From positions 2,172,501 to 2,236,500 of the forward strand of contig JAVTVX010000030.1 in NCBI GenBank assembly GCA_033439265.1: a stretch of 64,000 nt of DNA, in the 5' to 3' direction. Numbering within the stretch: position 1 is the stretch's first letter; each line of letters begins with the position of its first letter. Source of the DNA: Dillenia suffruticosa (lineage: Eukaryota; Streptophyta; Magnoliopsida; Dilleniales; Dilleniaceae). Positions 12,601 to 23,634 of this stretch are shown here, in pieces. The notes beneath the pieces were generated by a model. The model had not been told where the DNA came from, searched no databases, and worked only from the letters and a program-made list of their open reading frames with translations. The translations under genes and the position numbers were made by a program.

Positions 12601-13120
12601 AAAGTGTCATCAACCATATTTACACCCATAGAAAATTCTAAGCAAATGACATAAAACATATCTACTTTTGTCTTCTTCATTATGTGAATGACATAAACAT
12701 CATTTTATTTGATTCAGTCAAGCACCTTCATTGGTTAATTCTCCCAGTGTATGAATATATGAGACAGTTTCCTTTCCATGGAAGACATTCTTGTTTTCAA
12801 GCAACACAAAATGTTCGAATAAAGGGTATCCAAGGAAAAAAAATAATAAAAAAGATTATGAAACTAAGTTGTAGGTCTAGCTTTTCTATAAGAAGGCTCA
12901 GCCAAATGCATTAAGTAGCTAGATATGTGAAGAATTTTGGGGGTACCATTCCAATCACACACTACAATTAATAAGTTAAAACAAAATAATAAATAGCATA
13001 AAAACGAATTGAAAATAATAGAGATGGGTATATACCAATGCTTTCATCATTTATTGGAGTGTTTTATCTAGAGTGTTGGGATTGTTCTCTCTATGCACTA
13101 CAAGAGAGCTTCACATGCTC
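9690..13120. other. Intergenic, no gene seen
   Basis: Mostly AT-rich, with short unsupported frames (9690-9890, 11132-11326, 12001-12216, 12471-12680, 12684-12914). The 11340-11960 part is less AT-rich and looks like old transposon or untranslated sequence, but no family could be recognised. Confidence 0.4.
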
Positions 13121-13127
13121 TATAAAA
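13121..13127 (+). promoter_or_regulatory. TATA box of the ERF gene
   Basis: The heptamer TATAAAA lies 135 bp before the ERF start codon. This would place transcription start near 13150 and give a leader of roughly 105 nt. That fits an intronless ERF gene. Confidence 0.6.
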
Positions 13128-13255
13128 TCTCTTTCCCCATCTAAAACTTCCTCATTCCAAACCAAAATTCACCAAACTTAAAAAAGAAAAGAGAGAGAAA
13201 AGGGGGAGGGAGAGGCAAACTCAAAAGGGTATTTAACTTCCGTATCTTTGATAAA

Positions 13256-14140
13256 ATGGTGGGACAAACATCCTCGTCCACCACTGATTCTACTATGGCT
13301 GCTACTGTTTCTACCACTACGGTCACCACTACCCCACCAACAAAATCATCATCGTTTCGAAAATTTGTCGGAGTTAGGCAAAGGCCTTCAGGAAGATGGG
13401 TTGCGGAAATCAAGGATTCCTCACAACGTGTAAGGCTATGGCTAGGTACCTATGACACCCCTGAAGAGGCGGCTCGAGCCTATGATGAGGCAGCTCGAGC
13501 CCTACGTGGTGAAAATGCTCGAACCAACTTTGCACCAGCAACTTTCACAAACCATGGCTCAACCCCGTCAAGTGGTGCTGCGTTCACAGCGTCAACTGAT
13601 TCAACAGGACGACATAGCCTAAGTTTCTCTTCCTTAAAGTCCAAGCTAAGTAAGAACCTTCAAAGCATAATGGCTAGAACAAGTGAAAACAAGTCCTCCA
13701 AGACTAGAGTGAGTGACCATTTCACCTTTGCGAGTATTTTCCACTTTAGGAGCTACCAAAATTGCCAGAACACCGCTCAAGTTGATAACCATATCAGAAG
13801 TGCTATTGACAAGGTGGTGCAACCAAGTATCATAGTGCCCTGTGTGACTGATCAACATGAGTCATCTCCAAGTTCATGGGACAGTTCAAGTATCTCGGAT
13901 TGCTCAAACGAGTGGATTGGATCATTTCGCCATCACGGATTGGATTCAGATGGATCGTCCAATGTTGGAGAGCAAGGGTTTGGGGATCATAACTTTTGGT
14001 GGATGGATAGTCCCGACATGTGCATTAGCAGAGATGGTGGGGAGGGTTCGAGGAGTAAGAGATTTAAGGTTTCTTCTTCTGTGGTTGTTCCTCCTACCCT
14101 TGGTGAATCTTCTGCATATGGTGGGCATGAAGAAAAATGA
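13256..14140 (+). CDS. AP2/ERF transcription factor (ERN/RAP2.11-like)
   Basis: Intact single-exon gene for 294 residues. The AP2/ERF DNA-binding domain spans about residues 37-92 and reads [17 protein letters not shown], then [27 protein letters not shown] and ARTNF. It holds the conserved WLG, AYD and RAYD-type elements and the Ala and Asp that define the ERF rather than the DREB subfamily. The [17 protein letters not shown] form is the one found in the ERN/RAP2.11-like group; the exact member is not certain. The N terminus is Ser/Thr-rich. The C-terminal half is Ser-rich and acidic with aromatic residues ([22 protein letters not shown]), a likely activation region, followed by a basic SRSKRFK cluster. 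It should act in the nucleus on GCC-box type sites. A TATA box lies at 13121. No close neighbour explains its role. Confidence 0.93.
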   Translation: MVGQTSSSTTDSTMAATVSTTTVTTTPPTKSSSFRKFVGVRQRPSGRWVAEIKDSSQRVRLWLGTYDTPEEAARAYDEAARALRGENARTNFAPATFTNHGSTPSSGAAFTASTDSTGRHSLSFSSLKSKLSKNLQSIMARTSENKSSKTRVSDHFTFASIFHFRSYQNCQNTAQVDNHIRSAIDKVVQPSIIVPCVTDQHESSPSSWDSSSISDCSNEWIGSFRHHGLDSDGSSNVGEQGFGDHNFWWMDSPDMCISRDGGEGSRSKRFKVSSSVVVPPTLGESSAYGGHEEK

Positions 14141-14515
14141 TAATGCCAAGGTTGGTTTACATGTTTTAATAGCATTTTATTTTGTCTTCTTAAGGTTTGC
14201 AAGTGGTTTTCTTGCCAAAAAGAGTAAGAGAATACACGGGCAAGAAGATGGTTCTTTTGTTGAAGACAAAGTTCTTCAAAGCATGTCTAGAGGGGGAGAG
14301 GGGAAGGGATAAAGTTGATAATAAGGTTGTCACGATAAGCTTCTTGTGTCTCATATGACCAAGTAAAGTTTTCAAATACTTGTTGTCGCAGTAAAAACTC
14401 TGCTTACATATGATGCAAAGAGTAGTCCATGCCTCCTTTTCCTATCTTGATTTTTATCAATCCAACTAGGGATTCTTGGACCTTCAATTGCATTACTCCT
14501 TAAAAGAATTAGGCT

Positions 14516-14518
<3 letters not shown>

Positions 14519-14560
<42 letters not shown>
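14519..14560. repeat. (CT)n microsatellite
   Basis: Uninterrupted CT dinucleotides about 380 bp downstream of the ERF stop. Confidence 0.95.
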
Positions 14561-14565
<5 letters not shown>

Positions 14566-15520
14566 GAGACATCTTGTACTACTAAGAGTTCACTAACTTT
14601 TGCCAAAAATACCGTAGTCATATTTTCTTAAAGCACTTGACTTCAAGTACAAATCCTATTCTACTCTCTTACATTTGCTACTATTTTGGATGTATTCACA
14701 GATTCATCACACCCCATTTTACTTTGGTGCCTTCCTTCTAATATTTATCAAAGGTTAGGTACCTTTCAAGAAACTAGGAAACAATAATTTAATTTCCCTA
14801 CATTTGGACATTTGAACTTATTAAAAAGGCAAAAACTTCATTTTCTCTCCAAATTTAATGTCCCACTAGTATCACACTTGAGGCACTCAGCAATTAAGAC
14901 AAAATTGTGTTGGATTATCTGTTAATCTTCATCATTTAGCCTCTATTTGCTGTCATGTTGTCATTAATTGGTGGGTTTTTTCGTTCTCAACCCCCCAACA
15001 TGAGTGTTAGGATAACCTATTGTGATGTTGAATTAGAAATTTGGGAAGCTGGAGATTAAGTCTGCTGTAAGATATGGTTGAATACTATTTTACCAAAAAG
15101 TTTGAATCTTTATAAATTTGCATATCAATCCCTATATTAAACCAACATTTTGCAATTAATATTTCAATTAAATGTAACATTGGGGAAAAATCCTTAAAAA
15201 TTTTATAAAATAATGCCCTAAATAAATGGCATTATTTGAATGAATTCTTCTCTCTCTTTCTTTCTCTCTCTTATTAAAACTTCTGTCTAGCGATCAAACT
15301 TCTGTCTTCCAATCACGTGATTCGAAATTCAAATCTTTGTGTAATTAAAAAAAAAAACCTATTAGGATGCTATCACTTTCCAAAATTACATGGGGCAAAT
15401 GAATATTGGAGCTAACCTCTCATTAATTATTCGGCTCAAAAGGTAACCCCTATTTTTTATCATCCTTTGCTCACTAACTAGGTTGCACTAACATTAGCTC
15501 ATCCTTCTACATTAAAAAGG
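14561..15520. other. Intergenic downstream of the ERF gene
   Basis: AT-rich DNA without supported coding frames. Part of the first few hundred bases may be the ERF 3' untranslated region. Confidence 0.4.
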
Positions 15521-15672
15521 ACATATAGTTCCTCCAATATATGTCTAGTGTTTTATTATTATTCTAATAATAATAGATAATCAGAGAAACCAAACTACGT
15601 ATTAGAAGCTGAGATTCGGCTTCTAATACATAGTTTGGTTTCTCTGACTATCTATTATTGGAGGAACTATAT
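15521..15672. repeat. Long hairpin (MITE-like or small-RNA-precursor-like)
   Basis: The inner arms 15569-15609 and 15619-15659 pair over about 41 bases with about two mismatches, around a 9-base loop. An outer pair (15522-15538 with 15656-15672, 'agttcctccaat' against its complement) extends the stem. About 30 unpaired bases bulge on the left side only. No coding frame and no clear target duplication. Confidence 0.8.
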
Positions 15673-15811
15673 AACATATATTTTTGAACAATTATAACTT
15701 TCGGTGTAAAATGTCATTTTCAAGATTATGATTTTTAAAATTATATGTGCATGGATTTTTCCTTAAAATTTCAATGAGTGCTGCCTTGACCCTCTAATTA
15801 ATTTTTTAAAG

Positions 15812-15814
<3 letters not shown>

Positions 15815-15854
<40 letters not shown>
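15815..15854. repeat. (AT)n microsatellite
   Basis: Uninterrupted AT dinucleotides between the hairpin and the LTR element. Confidence 0.95.
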
Positions 15855-15862
<8 letters not shown>

Positions 15863-16115
15863 GTATATATAAATATTTAATTGATTTTTTATTTTAAAAT
15901 CTATTTTGAATTATAGGAAAAATCATTAAATGTCCTATAAAAGTTCAAATCTAATTGGTAACAAATTGAAGAATTTAAGCTTAGTGACTTGAATACTGAA
16001 TTTTTTTAATTAAGATCTCGGATTTGAATATTAAATTAGAAAAAACAAACATCGGATAAGCTCACCCCTTAATGTGCTCGATAGTTAGCTCAAACAAGTA
16101 TAGTCAGGACCAATA

Positions 16116-16120
16116 AAATT
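16116..16120. repeat. Target site duplication AAATT, left copy
   Basis: AAATT directly precedes the left LTR terminus TGTTGAAC. The same five bases follow the right LTR at 24196-24200. A 5-bp duplication is the Ty3/Gypsy norm. Confidence 0.85.
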
Positions 16121-16690
16121 TGTTGAACAGTTTTTGAAAAGAAAGAAACAGATTAAAAGAGAGTTTTGTTATGTCTTTTGTGTGCTATATATAAGTTCTC
16201 AAAGTGTATCTAGCTAGTTATTTTAACGATGTATAAATAGCCCACTTGTGTGAGTTCTGTATGCATTTGGAGTATTAAAACTCTAATTTTCTTATTGGAG
16301 TGTCCCAAGATCACCAAGATCTTAATGAGAGATTCCCAAAAATTTTAAATACCATTATTCAAGAGATTTAGTTCACTAAAGATTTTTTTCTTTATTGACC
16401 GTAGCCAAAGGTTTCATTCTTGATCACAGGAATATATCTTTGTAATCTAAGGAGAAGCAAATATTACCTTTATACGAGCGGGGGCACCAAACACCAAGGA
16501 GATTGGAGAGCCCATTAAGTAAATACCAAGAAGAGTTTGGTCAGTATAAAGCGAGAGGATAAACTGTATCTACCCATCGATAAGATATATCATATATTGA
16601 TAACACATTTTGGTACATTATGTCCAGTTGGCTATAGATTTGAAAGGCTTCGAGCCTTGTAACAATTGGCCCATGGGCTATACCCCATCA
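16121..16690 (-). repeat. 3' LTR of the Gypsy element
   Basis: It pairs with 23635-24195 along its whole length, for example 'gagattggagagcccatta' in both copies. The plus strand starts TGTTGAAC and ends CCCCATCA, which gives canonical TG...CA ends on the element strand. The inner flank TTGAGGACAAA (minus strand) is a weak polypurine tract. Confidence 0.88.
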
Positions 16691-16949
16691 TTTGTCCTCA
16701 ACTTCTAGTGTCATTTAGTAGGAAGGGATTCAGAAGTAGTGTTAAACGGATGAGAATTCAAAAGGATGCTAGTGTGTAGTATTAAATACAGCACGTACTA
16801 TTTCGATTCCCTTGAATTGTCTCCAATACACTTTATAAGGTATGGCGTCTGATTGGTTTATGCACTATCGTGTTTGCTTTTCAATAGTTTTAACTTTTTC
16901 ATAGAAAGGCGATTTGTAGATTAATTCCTTTTGAAATCCTTCAGTGACA

Positions 16950-19200
16950 ATCAAAAAGAAAGACCGGTCAAAAATGGTTAAGGGTTCGTCGTCATGGGCT
17001 TATTTGAGTATCAATGATATTAGGAGCGTCATGACAAAGGAGAAACTTTAAAGGTTCAGAACGACATGTTGTTGGGAGATGATTATGTCATTTAGTCGGC
17101 CACAAATGAGGATAGGGCTACAAATGAGGATAGGGCTAATAAAGTGTCAGAAAACCGTGTTCTTATGTACAAACAGTGCATCAAGTATCGTTTAAAGGTA
17201 TTGTATACAGGTGACATAGTCTAGGTCTTGCTCGATTAGAACATTTTTCCAACAGTGTTAATTTCAATGCTCGACACTTGGTTGTCACAGTGATATCACT
17301 AATGAGTTTCTGCCGTCTTCGTTTCGACTTCGTGATTTTGGCATTGGTATTCTCTCTCAAGAGATGTGCTCGCGGGGGTTCCATCGAAGGATGGTTTTCT
17401 CTACAAATTAGGTTGGAATCCGACTAGTTGTTTCTTTATAAAGAGACTATTGATAAAAGTTGGATACACAATTACTTTTTCGTAAAGCTCTTGAATAAGG
17501 ACTTGATGCATGTGCTACCGAGGGCCAATAAGGAGCCGCTTCTTGGGTTAAAAACCTCCCAGCCTTCTTATCGTTCAAGATTCGTTCATTCGGTCAGTGG
17601 TTTCTGCAAAGCCAAGGATTGACGCATTTGGATGAAAGCCCTTTTAGACGATGAGATGCTGGCTTTGGCGGGTTTGTTGTTGGGAGAGAAGAAGAAGATC
17701 GAGAGGCCTTTCCTATTGTAGAAGAATAAGAAAGATCTTATAGATGTTCTTGCTTCTTCTGAGGAAGAAGATTTTGAGGAGATTACTTCAGACAAACAGA
17801 TGAAGCCCGGCTCGAAGAGAGGGGCCATCGAAACGAAGAACACATTTGCTACCGGGGCCAATACTTCTCCCATGTCGACCTTGGTGAGGAAGAAAAGAGG
17901 GTTTGGCGGTCAAGTTCGTCAAGTGAGGTCATGAGGGGGAATGAAAAGTGATGATCCTCAAATGCGTTGAGTGCTACGGGACCGAAGTCTTTGGATTCGA
18001 AGCCCAGGAAAATGTCAAGGTCGGCTAGAGTACCCAGAAGGCATTGAGGTTGTCGATGAGGATGAGGATGCTGAGGAGAGAAAAGTTGAGGCTATCGATG
18101 AGGATGTTGAGAAGAAAGAAGAAAGGGAGGACAAGGAGATTGAGGGTCGTCTTCCCGAAAACCCTGGGAGGGAAGAAAGAAAGTGGAGAGAGGAGGTACC
18201 AAGAACCTAAAGGTATTCCCCAAAACACGACTGAGGGCCCAACACTTGGCCTTTTTCTAATGTTCCCTTGATAACAGGCAAATAAAAGGCGTCCAAGAGA
18301 TTTTCTCTTCCTCATTTCATTCCTGTTTCATTTTTCGATGGTGTACATGGACTAAGAAAACATGAGACTATAACAATTAGTGCGGACGACCATCGTTATA
18401 GTTACGTGGATGGCAACAAAGCAAGGAAGATAACAAAATGAGCGGATTTTTGTCATTCTGACTTGGAGTTGAATAAGCTATCTCTGAAATAAGGCGATGA
18501 GGCCATTATGTTTTTGGGGTTCACGATATGACTATTTTGCAGTTCGTTTGTCTTTGGCTTCTGTATATGCCTCCTCTCATTTCATGCATACTATTATTTT
18601 GGCAAAATTTCAAAGACTGAGAAAGAGCAGACAATAGATCATCTGAAACACTGAGTCAACCAAATGGGTGAAGAATTATCTTGGTTGCGGGATGTTCTGT
18701 CACAGAAGAAAAAGGAGATTAAGGAAGAGAGAGCATCTATGGCCGCTCTGAATGCTTGAGACAAGGAGGTGGAGAGGCTGAAAGTCTAGCGAGACATGGT
18801 GCTTCAACGGTACGAGGTTATCTCCAAGAGGTGTAAGGAGTTGGAGACAGAGGCCAAGATGCGTGAGGCACATCTACAAACCATGCAGAGGCTAGCCGAA
18901 ATGCATAACCGAACCCTAAAGGCCACCGGGTGGAAAATACTGGAACTAGGATAGACCGTCATGAGGACAATAGACCAATACATGCCATTTGGCACAAGTA
19001 AAGTGAAAATCTTCAGTGTACTAAAGCGATTATCGACCGTGCAGGGGCTTTTAGGGGTCATACCCCCAGATGTATCAAGAGCTAGTCCTGAAGCACCCAA
19101 CAACAAACTTGCAATCATTCCCATGAGTGATGTGCCCTTAGAGGCTATGAATGAGAATGCTATGGTTGCAATCAGGCGCCTCAAGCTGATTTAGGGTCTC
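16950..19200 (+). pseudogene. Antisense ORF remnant of the Tat-type element
   Basis: Plus-strand frames with many stops run opposite to gag. The first part includes KSWIHNYFFVKLLNKD (17457-17505) and DDEMLALAGLLLGEKKKIERPF (17647-17715), which resemble the FFV and AGL motifs of Tat-type antisense ORF products. Next comes a Lys/Glu/Asp-rich stretch (17971-18210). The last part is a predicted coiled coil: EELSWLRDVLSQKKKEIKEE (18668-18728), then RYEVISKRCKELETEAKMRE and MQRLAEMHNRTLKA (18805-18930). The frame ends near 19192. The function of such proteins is unknown. This copy cannot be translated as a whole. Confidence 0.6.
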
Positions 19201-19424
19201 CAACACTCTCGTCTTCTTCCCTTCCTTAGTTGTATCTTTTGTTCTCTTCTGATTTGACTCTTCTCTTGTATGCACCCAGAAAAGTTGGTAAAAGAATTTG
19301 ATCATTCCTTCATGATCAATTGTTTAGAAACTCACATTCATAACTTATTTCATTGCGTATAGCGAGTAGAGTGTCATCGAGGAGATAAACTTTTTGTCGA
19401 CAATTCGTTTGCTTGAGAGAGAGA

Positions 19425-19860
19425 GAGGGTCGTACCTACCTACTAGGGAGATGAATCCCTTGTTGTCGTACGTAGATTCGATAGAGTGGGCTGTACATAT
19501 CTAACAGGGAGATGCATTCTTTATTGTCTGTACGTTCGTTCGATATAGTATGCCATACCTACCCGATGGGAAGATGCATTCATTATTGTCGAAACATTTG
19601 TTTGATAGAATAGGCCTTATCTACCTGATGGGGAGATATATCCCTTGTTGTTGGTACATTCGTTCAATAGAGTGGACCGTGCCTACCTTATAAGAAGATG
19701 CATCCTTTGTTGTCAGTGCATTCATTCGATAGAGTATGTCATACCTACTCGACAAGAAGATACATCCCCTGTTATTAGTACATTCGTTCGATAAAGTGCA
19801 AACATACCCAACGGGGAGATGCATCCTTTGTTATCCGTACGTTCGTTCGATAGAGTGCAT
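19425..19860. repeat. Seven-copy ~62-bp tandem repeat
   Basis: Seven imperfect units begin at about 19425, 19490, 19553, 19616, 19678, 19740 and 19800. Each contains 'cctac', a 'ggagatgcatcc'-like block, 'ttgttgtc' and 'gttcgatagagt'. Short frames on the minus strand here are products of the repeat. It lies between the protease remnant and the antisense ORF, the place where Tat elements commonly carry arrays. Confidence 0.9.
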
Positions 19861-20129
19861 TCGATGATGTGTGTTCGGTGCGATTGGTACATTACAAAAA
19901 GGTTAACAAGGCAAATAAGATAATCACAACGTAATCGATGGGACAAGCAGTAAGATATCCGACCAGTAGTTCTAAAAGAGTAATCATAATAGAAAGAGAT
20001 TCAGGATTACTTGAAGGAGTTGGTCAGGAATTCCGGATTGCAGTGCAGTGTTCCAATATAGGTTGAGGTTCTGAATTTGACTTTCATATGTTTTGTGCTC
20101 AGCAATGCCTCCAGAGCATTCAAATCAGG

Positions 20130-20400
20130 CTAGCCCAAGATAACATTATAAAGTGAGGGCAATTTAATCACGTTAAATATCGTTGTAGCGGTTACATGAT
20201 CAAGTGGAGTTCCGAGAGTAATAGGAAGTGAAATGGTGCCTTCAGAATATAACCATTCGCCCGAGAGTCCTTTGATGGGTCTGGTGTAAGGCTGTAGGTA
20301 TGTTTGAGTGAAACCTATCAGCTGAAAAATATTCAAATAGAGGAGATTATAGTCAGCTCTCTGGTTTAAGAAGATTCTCCTTATTTCATTCTGTCCAATC
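20130..20400 (-). pseudogene. Retroviral-type aspartic protease remnant
   Basis: The minus strand reads ADYNLLYLNIFQLIGFTQ, then a glycine-rich block ending GTISLPITLGT, then FNVIKLPSLYNVILG. Past a frame break, RPDLNALEALLSTKHMKVKF follows. This is the order of Ty3/Gypsy proteases (SADILY, G.I.LP.TLG, PS.YN.ILGRP.LN). The catalytic Asp-Thr/Ser-Gly that should precede ADYN is not present, so it is inactive. The region after it does not continue into reverse transcriptase. Confidence 0.75.
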
Positions 20401-20819
20401 TTCCCGGCAATGATAGAAAATCATATCACTATGGATTGACCCCTACCGGATTGTTGTTACTAAAACCGATCATTGGTATTTTCTTCTTAGGTTGATTCTC
20501 GACACACGTGGCAAGGATTTCCTTGGACTTGGAGCTTGATAGCTCAGCCTCGTGAAAAGTTGAGGTCATTGTCTACCTGATCCCATTCGGTCGTGCATAT
20601 CCTTGATTGTGTAATCCATTAAGATGTAGGCTGGAAGGTAAGGGTATGAGAGATCTTACTTGCTTTGTACTTAGAGTATTACTCTGTCTGGTTGATTATA
20701 GGAGTCTCTTGACGTCGGTTGCTCGCCTTTATCACTCTCGCGTCTTACGACATGCGAGCCTTGAGAAGGGGGGCCTTTCCTCTCCGCACTTATGAACCTC
20801 TAGAGCTGACCACTTTGAA

Positions 20820-22095
20820 TAGGAAACTCGAGTTCATCCTTGAGCTTCTTGCACTCTTCTATCAAATGGTCATAGTCTCGATGAAAGTGACAGTATCGCG
20901 TCTTGTGCTTTTTTTAGTCATCTTCCATGGAACGAGGGGGTCACCTGACAGAAGGCTTATTTTGGATCTGAAATAGAACTTGACTTCGTATTTCATTCAA
21001 AGGAGTATAAGTTGTGAACCTTCGTCGTTGAGGAGGTTCTTGTCAGGCTCTCTTAGGCGAGGACTATAGGTGCAATCAGCTACATTCATTCCAAATTGGT
21101 CAGTTTCATCATTTATCGAACGTTTTAGCATCCTCCGCTGTAATGTTCTTTTCTATATAGGCATAAAACTCTTGAATAGTGGATAGGAGATTCTTTATGA
21201 TGGATGTTTTCTTTTCTAATAGTCATAATCTGGTAAGCAATGTCGCTAATAAATTGAATGGTCTAAGTCTGAGATTTTCATCATCTTCGTTTTGAACTTA
21301 TCAAAAAAATCTCTCAACAGCTCGTTATCTCTCTATCGCAACGAGAGGAGAGATATAGACTTTCTCTTGGCCCCCTACTAATCACAAAATGTGTCTCGAA
21401 TTGTTGTTGAAGTTGAGAGAAACTCTTGATACTAAATGGGGGAGTAAGTTAAACCACGACCATATCTGACATGTCTCTTGAGACCATCACGATCACAAAA
21501 TGAGTTACATGGTCTGGAGGGTCGGTAGTACCATCATACCTCTCCATAGGAGAAAGAAGCACATCCTGGGGCATCAGTTCTGTAGAAACTTTGGAGTCGA
21601 ATGTTGAGAGGCCAATGACATATTGAGTGAGTTTGTCAATTCTCATGTTAGCACATCTGAGCTCATCAACCACAAGTTCCTCGATCTATTTTCTCAAATC
21701 GTTAGGATTATGTCAGGAAGTCACTGGGGGTTCTCGGTGTTCCCTGGGCTCGAGTCTTCATTGGCGTATGTGACCCAACTCATGCAAGGAAGATTGTGCT
21801 CCTAGTTTGATAACACAGCTGAGCTCTTCTAATTGTTTGCTCATGCCTTGCAACTTGGATTCGAGTCTTGTCATCTCGGGTCGAGCTATCTTTTTTAGAG
21901 AGGTTGGAGTAGGGGTAGGATCGGTTGGTCTTGTTGTGTGACCAGCGGTTGAGTTTCAGGCTGATTGAGAGCGACAGGAACTTTAGCAGGGTTATTCTAT
22001 GCTATGGGCTGAACAGTATCTATTGGGGTAGTAGTGCATCTTTCCATCGTGGTTATGGCTTTGGACATAGTTCTAGTTTTTCTCTTAGGAGGCAT
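20820..22095 (-). pseudogene. gag remnant of the Gypsy element
   Basis: It starts at an ATG (22093-22095) with MPPKRKTRTMSK. An in-frame stop follows, then MVDELRCANMRIDKLTQYV and the gag signature LLSPMERYDGTTDPPDHVTHF (21530-21480). After several frame breaks the C-terminal CHHC-like block YCHFHRDYDHLIEECKKL is visible near 20895-20845. The leader before the ATG carries a degenerate form of the TGGCGCCGTCTGTGGGAA-like stretch found before gag in many plant Gypsy elements. Stops and frameshifts are numerous. Confidence 0.8.
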
Positions 22096-22290
22096 AATCT
22101 TCAAGAGAGTAAAGTGCGAAGCAAGCTTTTCTATAGTTTATTCCCACAAACAGCATCAATTTGTTGGAGGTGAGTTTGGTTTCATATATAATGGCTCTAC
22201 TGACTTGAATGGGATGACTGGCTGTCTGTTAGTCTGGGTTGAGGGGACCTACAAAAAATCATCCTAGCGGAAGAGATTCCGATACTCAAA

Positions 22291-22472
22291 TTAGAGAGCG
22301 GTTTTCGAAAATAGAGAAACAGACCGAAAGAGAGCTTTGTTATGCTTTTTGTGTGCTATATGTAAGTTCTCATAGCATACTTGGCTGGTTGGTTTAATGA
22401 TATATAAATAGCACACCTGTGTGAGTTTCATTATGCACCTGGGATGTTAAAACCCTAGTTTCTTTATTTGGA
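22291..22472 (-). repeat. Internal partial LTR copy
   Basis: Matches the first part (plus-strand order) of the LTRs at 16121 and 23635, for example 'tttgtgtgctatat', 'aagttctca' and 'aaatagc'. It breaks off at 22472, inside LTR sequence, and is joined to gag sequence. Its left side continues into leader and the main gag just as a true 5' LTR would. Confidence 0.8.
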
Positions 22473-22489
22473 CATGGGGTTTTGCGATG

Positions 22490-23429
22490 GATGTTTTCTT
22501 CCCCAACAATCGCAATCCGATGAGTAACGCTGCTAATACAATGGAATAGTCTAAACCCAAAATTTTCATCATCTTCATTTTGAACTTGTCAAAAAATCTC
22601 GCAACGGCTCGTCATCCCTCTATCATAACAAGTGGAAGAATGTAGAATTTCTCTTGGTCCCCTACTAATCACAAAATGCATCTCAAATTATTGTTGAAGG
22701 TGAGAGAAATTCTTGACACTGAATAGGGGGAGTGAGTTAAATCATGTCAAAGTATTGCCCTTCAAAGTCATAGGAAAGTGTTTACACATGGTCGTGTCTG
22801 ACTTGTCTCTTAGACCATAATGGTCACAAAGTGAGCTACATGGTCCCGAAGGTCGATAGTACAATCATATCTCTCCATAGGAGAGAGAAGCACATCTTGG
22901 AGCATCAGTTCTGTTGAAACTTTGGAGTCGAACAGTGAGAGACCGATGACATATGGAGCGAGTTCATCCATTTTCACGTTAGCACATCTAAGCTCGTCTA
23001 CCATGAGTTCCTCGACCTGCTTTCCCATATTGTTAGGATTATGTCGGGAAGTTACCGAGGATTCTCAGTGTTCCCTGGGCTCGAGTCTTCGTTGGTGCTT
23101 GTGACCCTACTCATGAGAGGAAGATTGTGCTCCTAGTCTTATAACACGACTGAACTCTTCCAATTGTTTACTCAAACCTTGCAACTTGGATTCGAGTCTT
23201 GCCATCTTGGGTCGAGTGACCTTTTTTTCGGAGAGGTTGGAGTAGGGGGTGGGATTGGTTGGTCATATTATGCAACTGACGGTTGGATTCTAGGCTGGTT
23301 GAGAGCAATAGGAACTTCAGCAAGGTTATTCTACGTTACAGGCTGAACAATGTCTATCGGGGTAGTGGTTTATCCTTCCAACATGGTTGTGGCTTTGGAC
23401 ATGGTTCTACTCCTTCTCTTTGAAGGCAT
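22490..23429 (-). pseudogene. Second, duplicated gag 5' part
   Basis: A diverged duplicate of about 21190-22095. It contains MPSKRRSRTMSK at the start (23427-23429), MGKQVEELMVDELRCANVKM, the signature LLSPMERYDCTIDLRDHV, and PMTLKGNTLTWFNSLP (about 22780-22730), a block that is lost from the main copy. It ends abruptly at about 22490 against the LTR fragment. Confidence 0.8.
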
Positions 23430-23634
23430 AATCTTCGAAAGAGTAAAGTGAGAAGCGAGCTTTTCTCTAGTTTGTTCCCATATACGGCATCAATTTATTG
23501 CAGGTAGATCTGGCTTCACAGATAATAGTCCTACGGACTCAAACGCGATGACTAGCGGTCTTTTGGTTTGGGTTGATGGGATTTGTAAAAAATCACTGAA
23601 GGGTGCTTTAGTGGGGAGGTTTCGATATTCAAAT

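Noticed and set aside
17586..18315. Minus-strand frames of 95-96 codons in the retrotransposon
   Set aside because: They are the complement of the lysine/glutamate-rich antisense ORF and have low complexity.
19621..19946. Minus-strand frames with repeated motifs (repeat protein?)
   Set aside because: They are translations of the 62-bp tandem array. Frames break within a few units and no start context is seen.
23494..23634. Extending the right LTR to the TG at about 23494
   Set aside because: This 140-bp part is shared only by the two 5' ends (right LTR and inner copy) and not by the left LTR. It is therefore leader, not LTR. The AAATT duplication confirms the shorter LTR.
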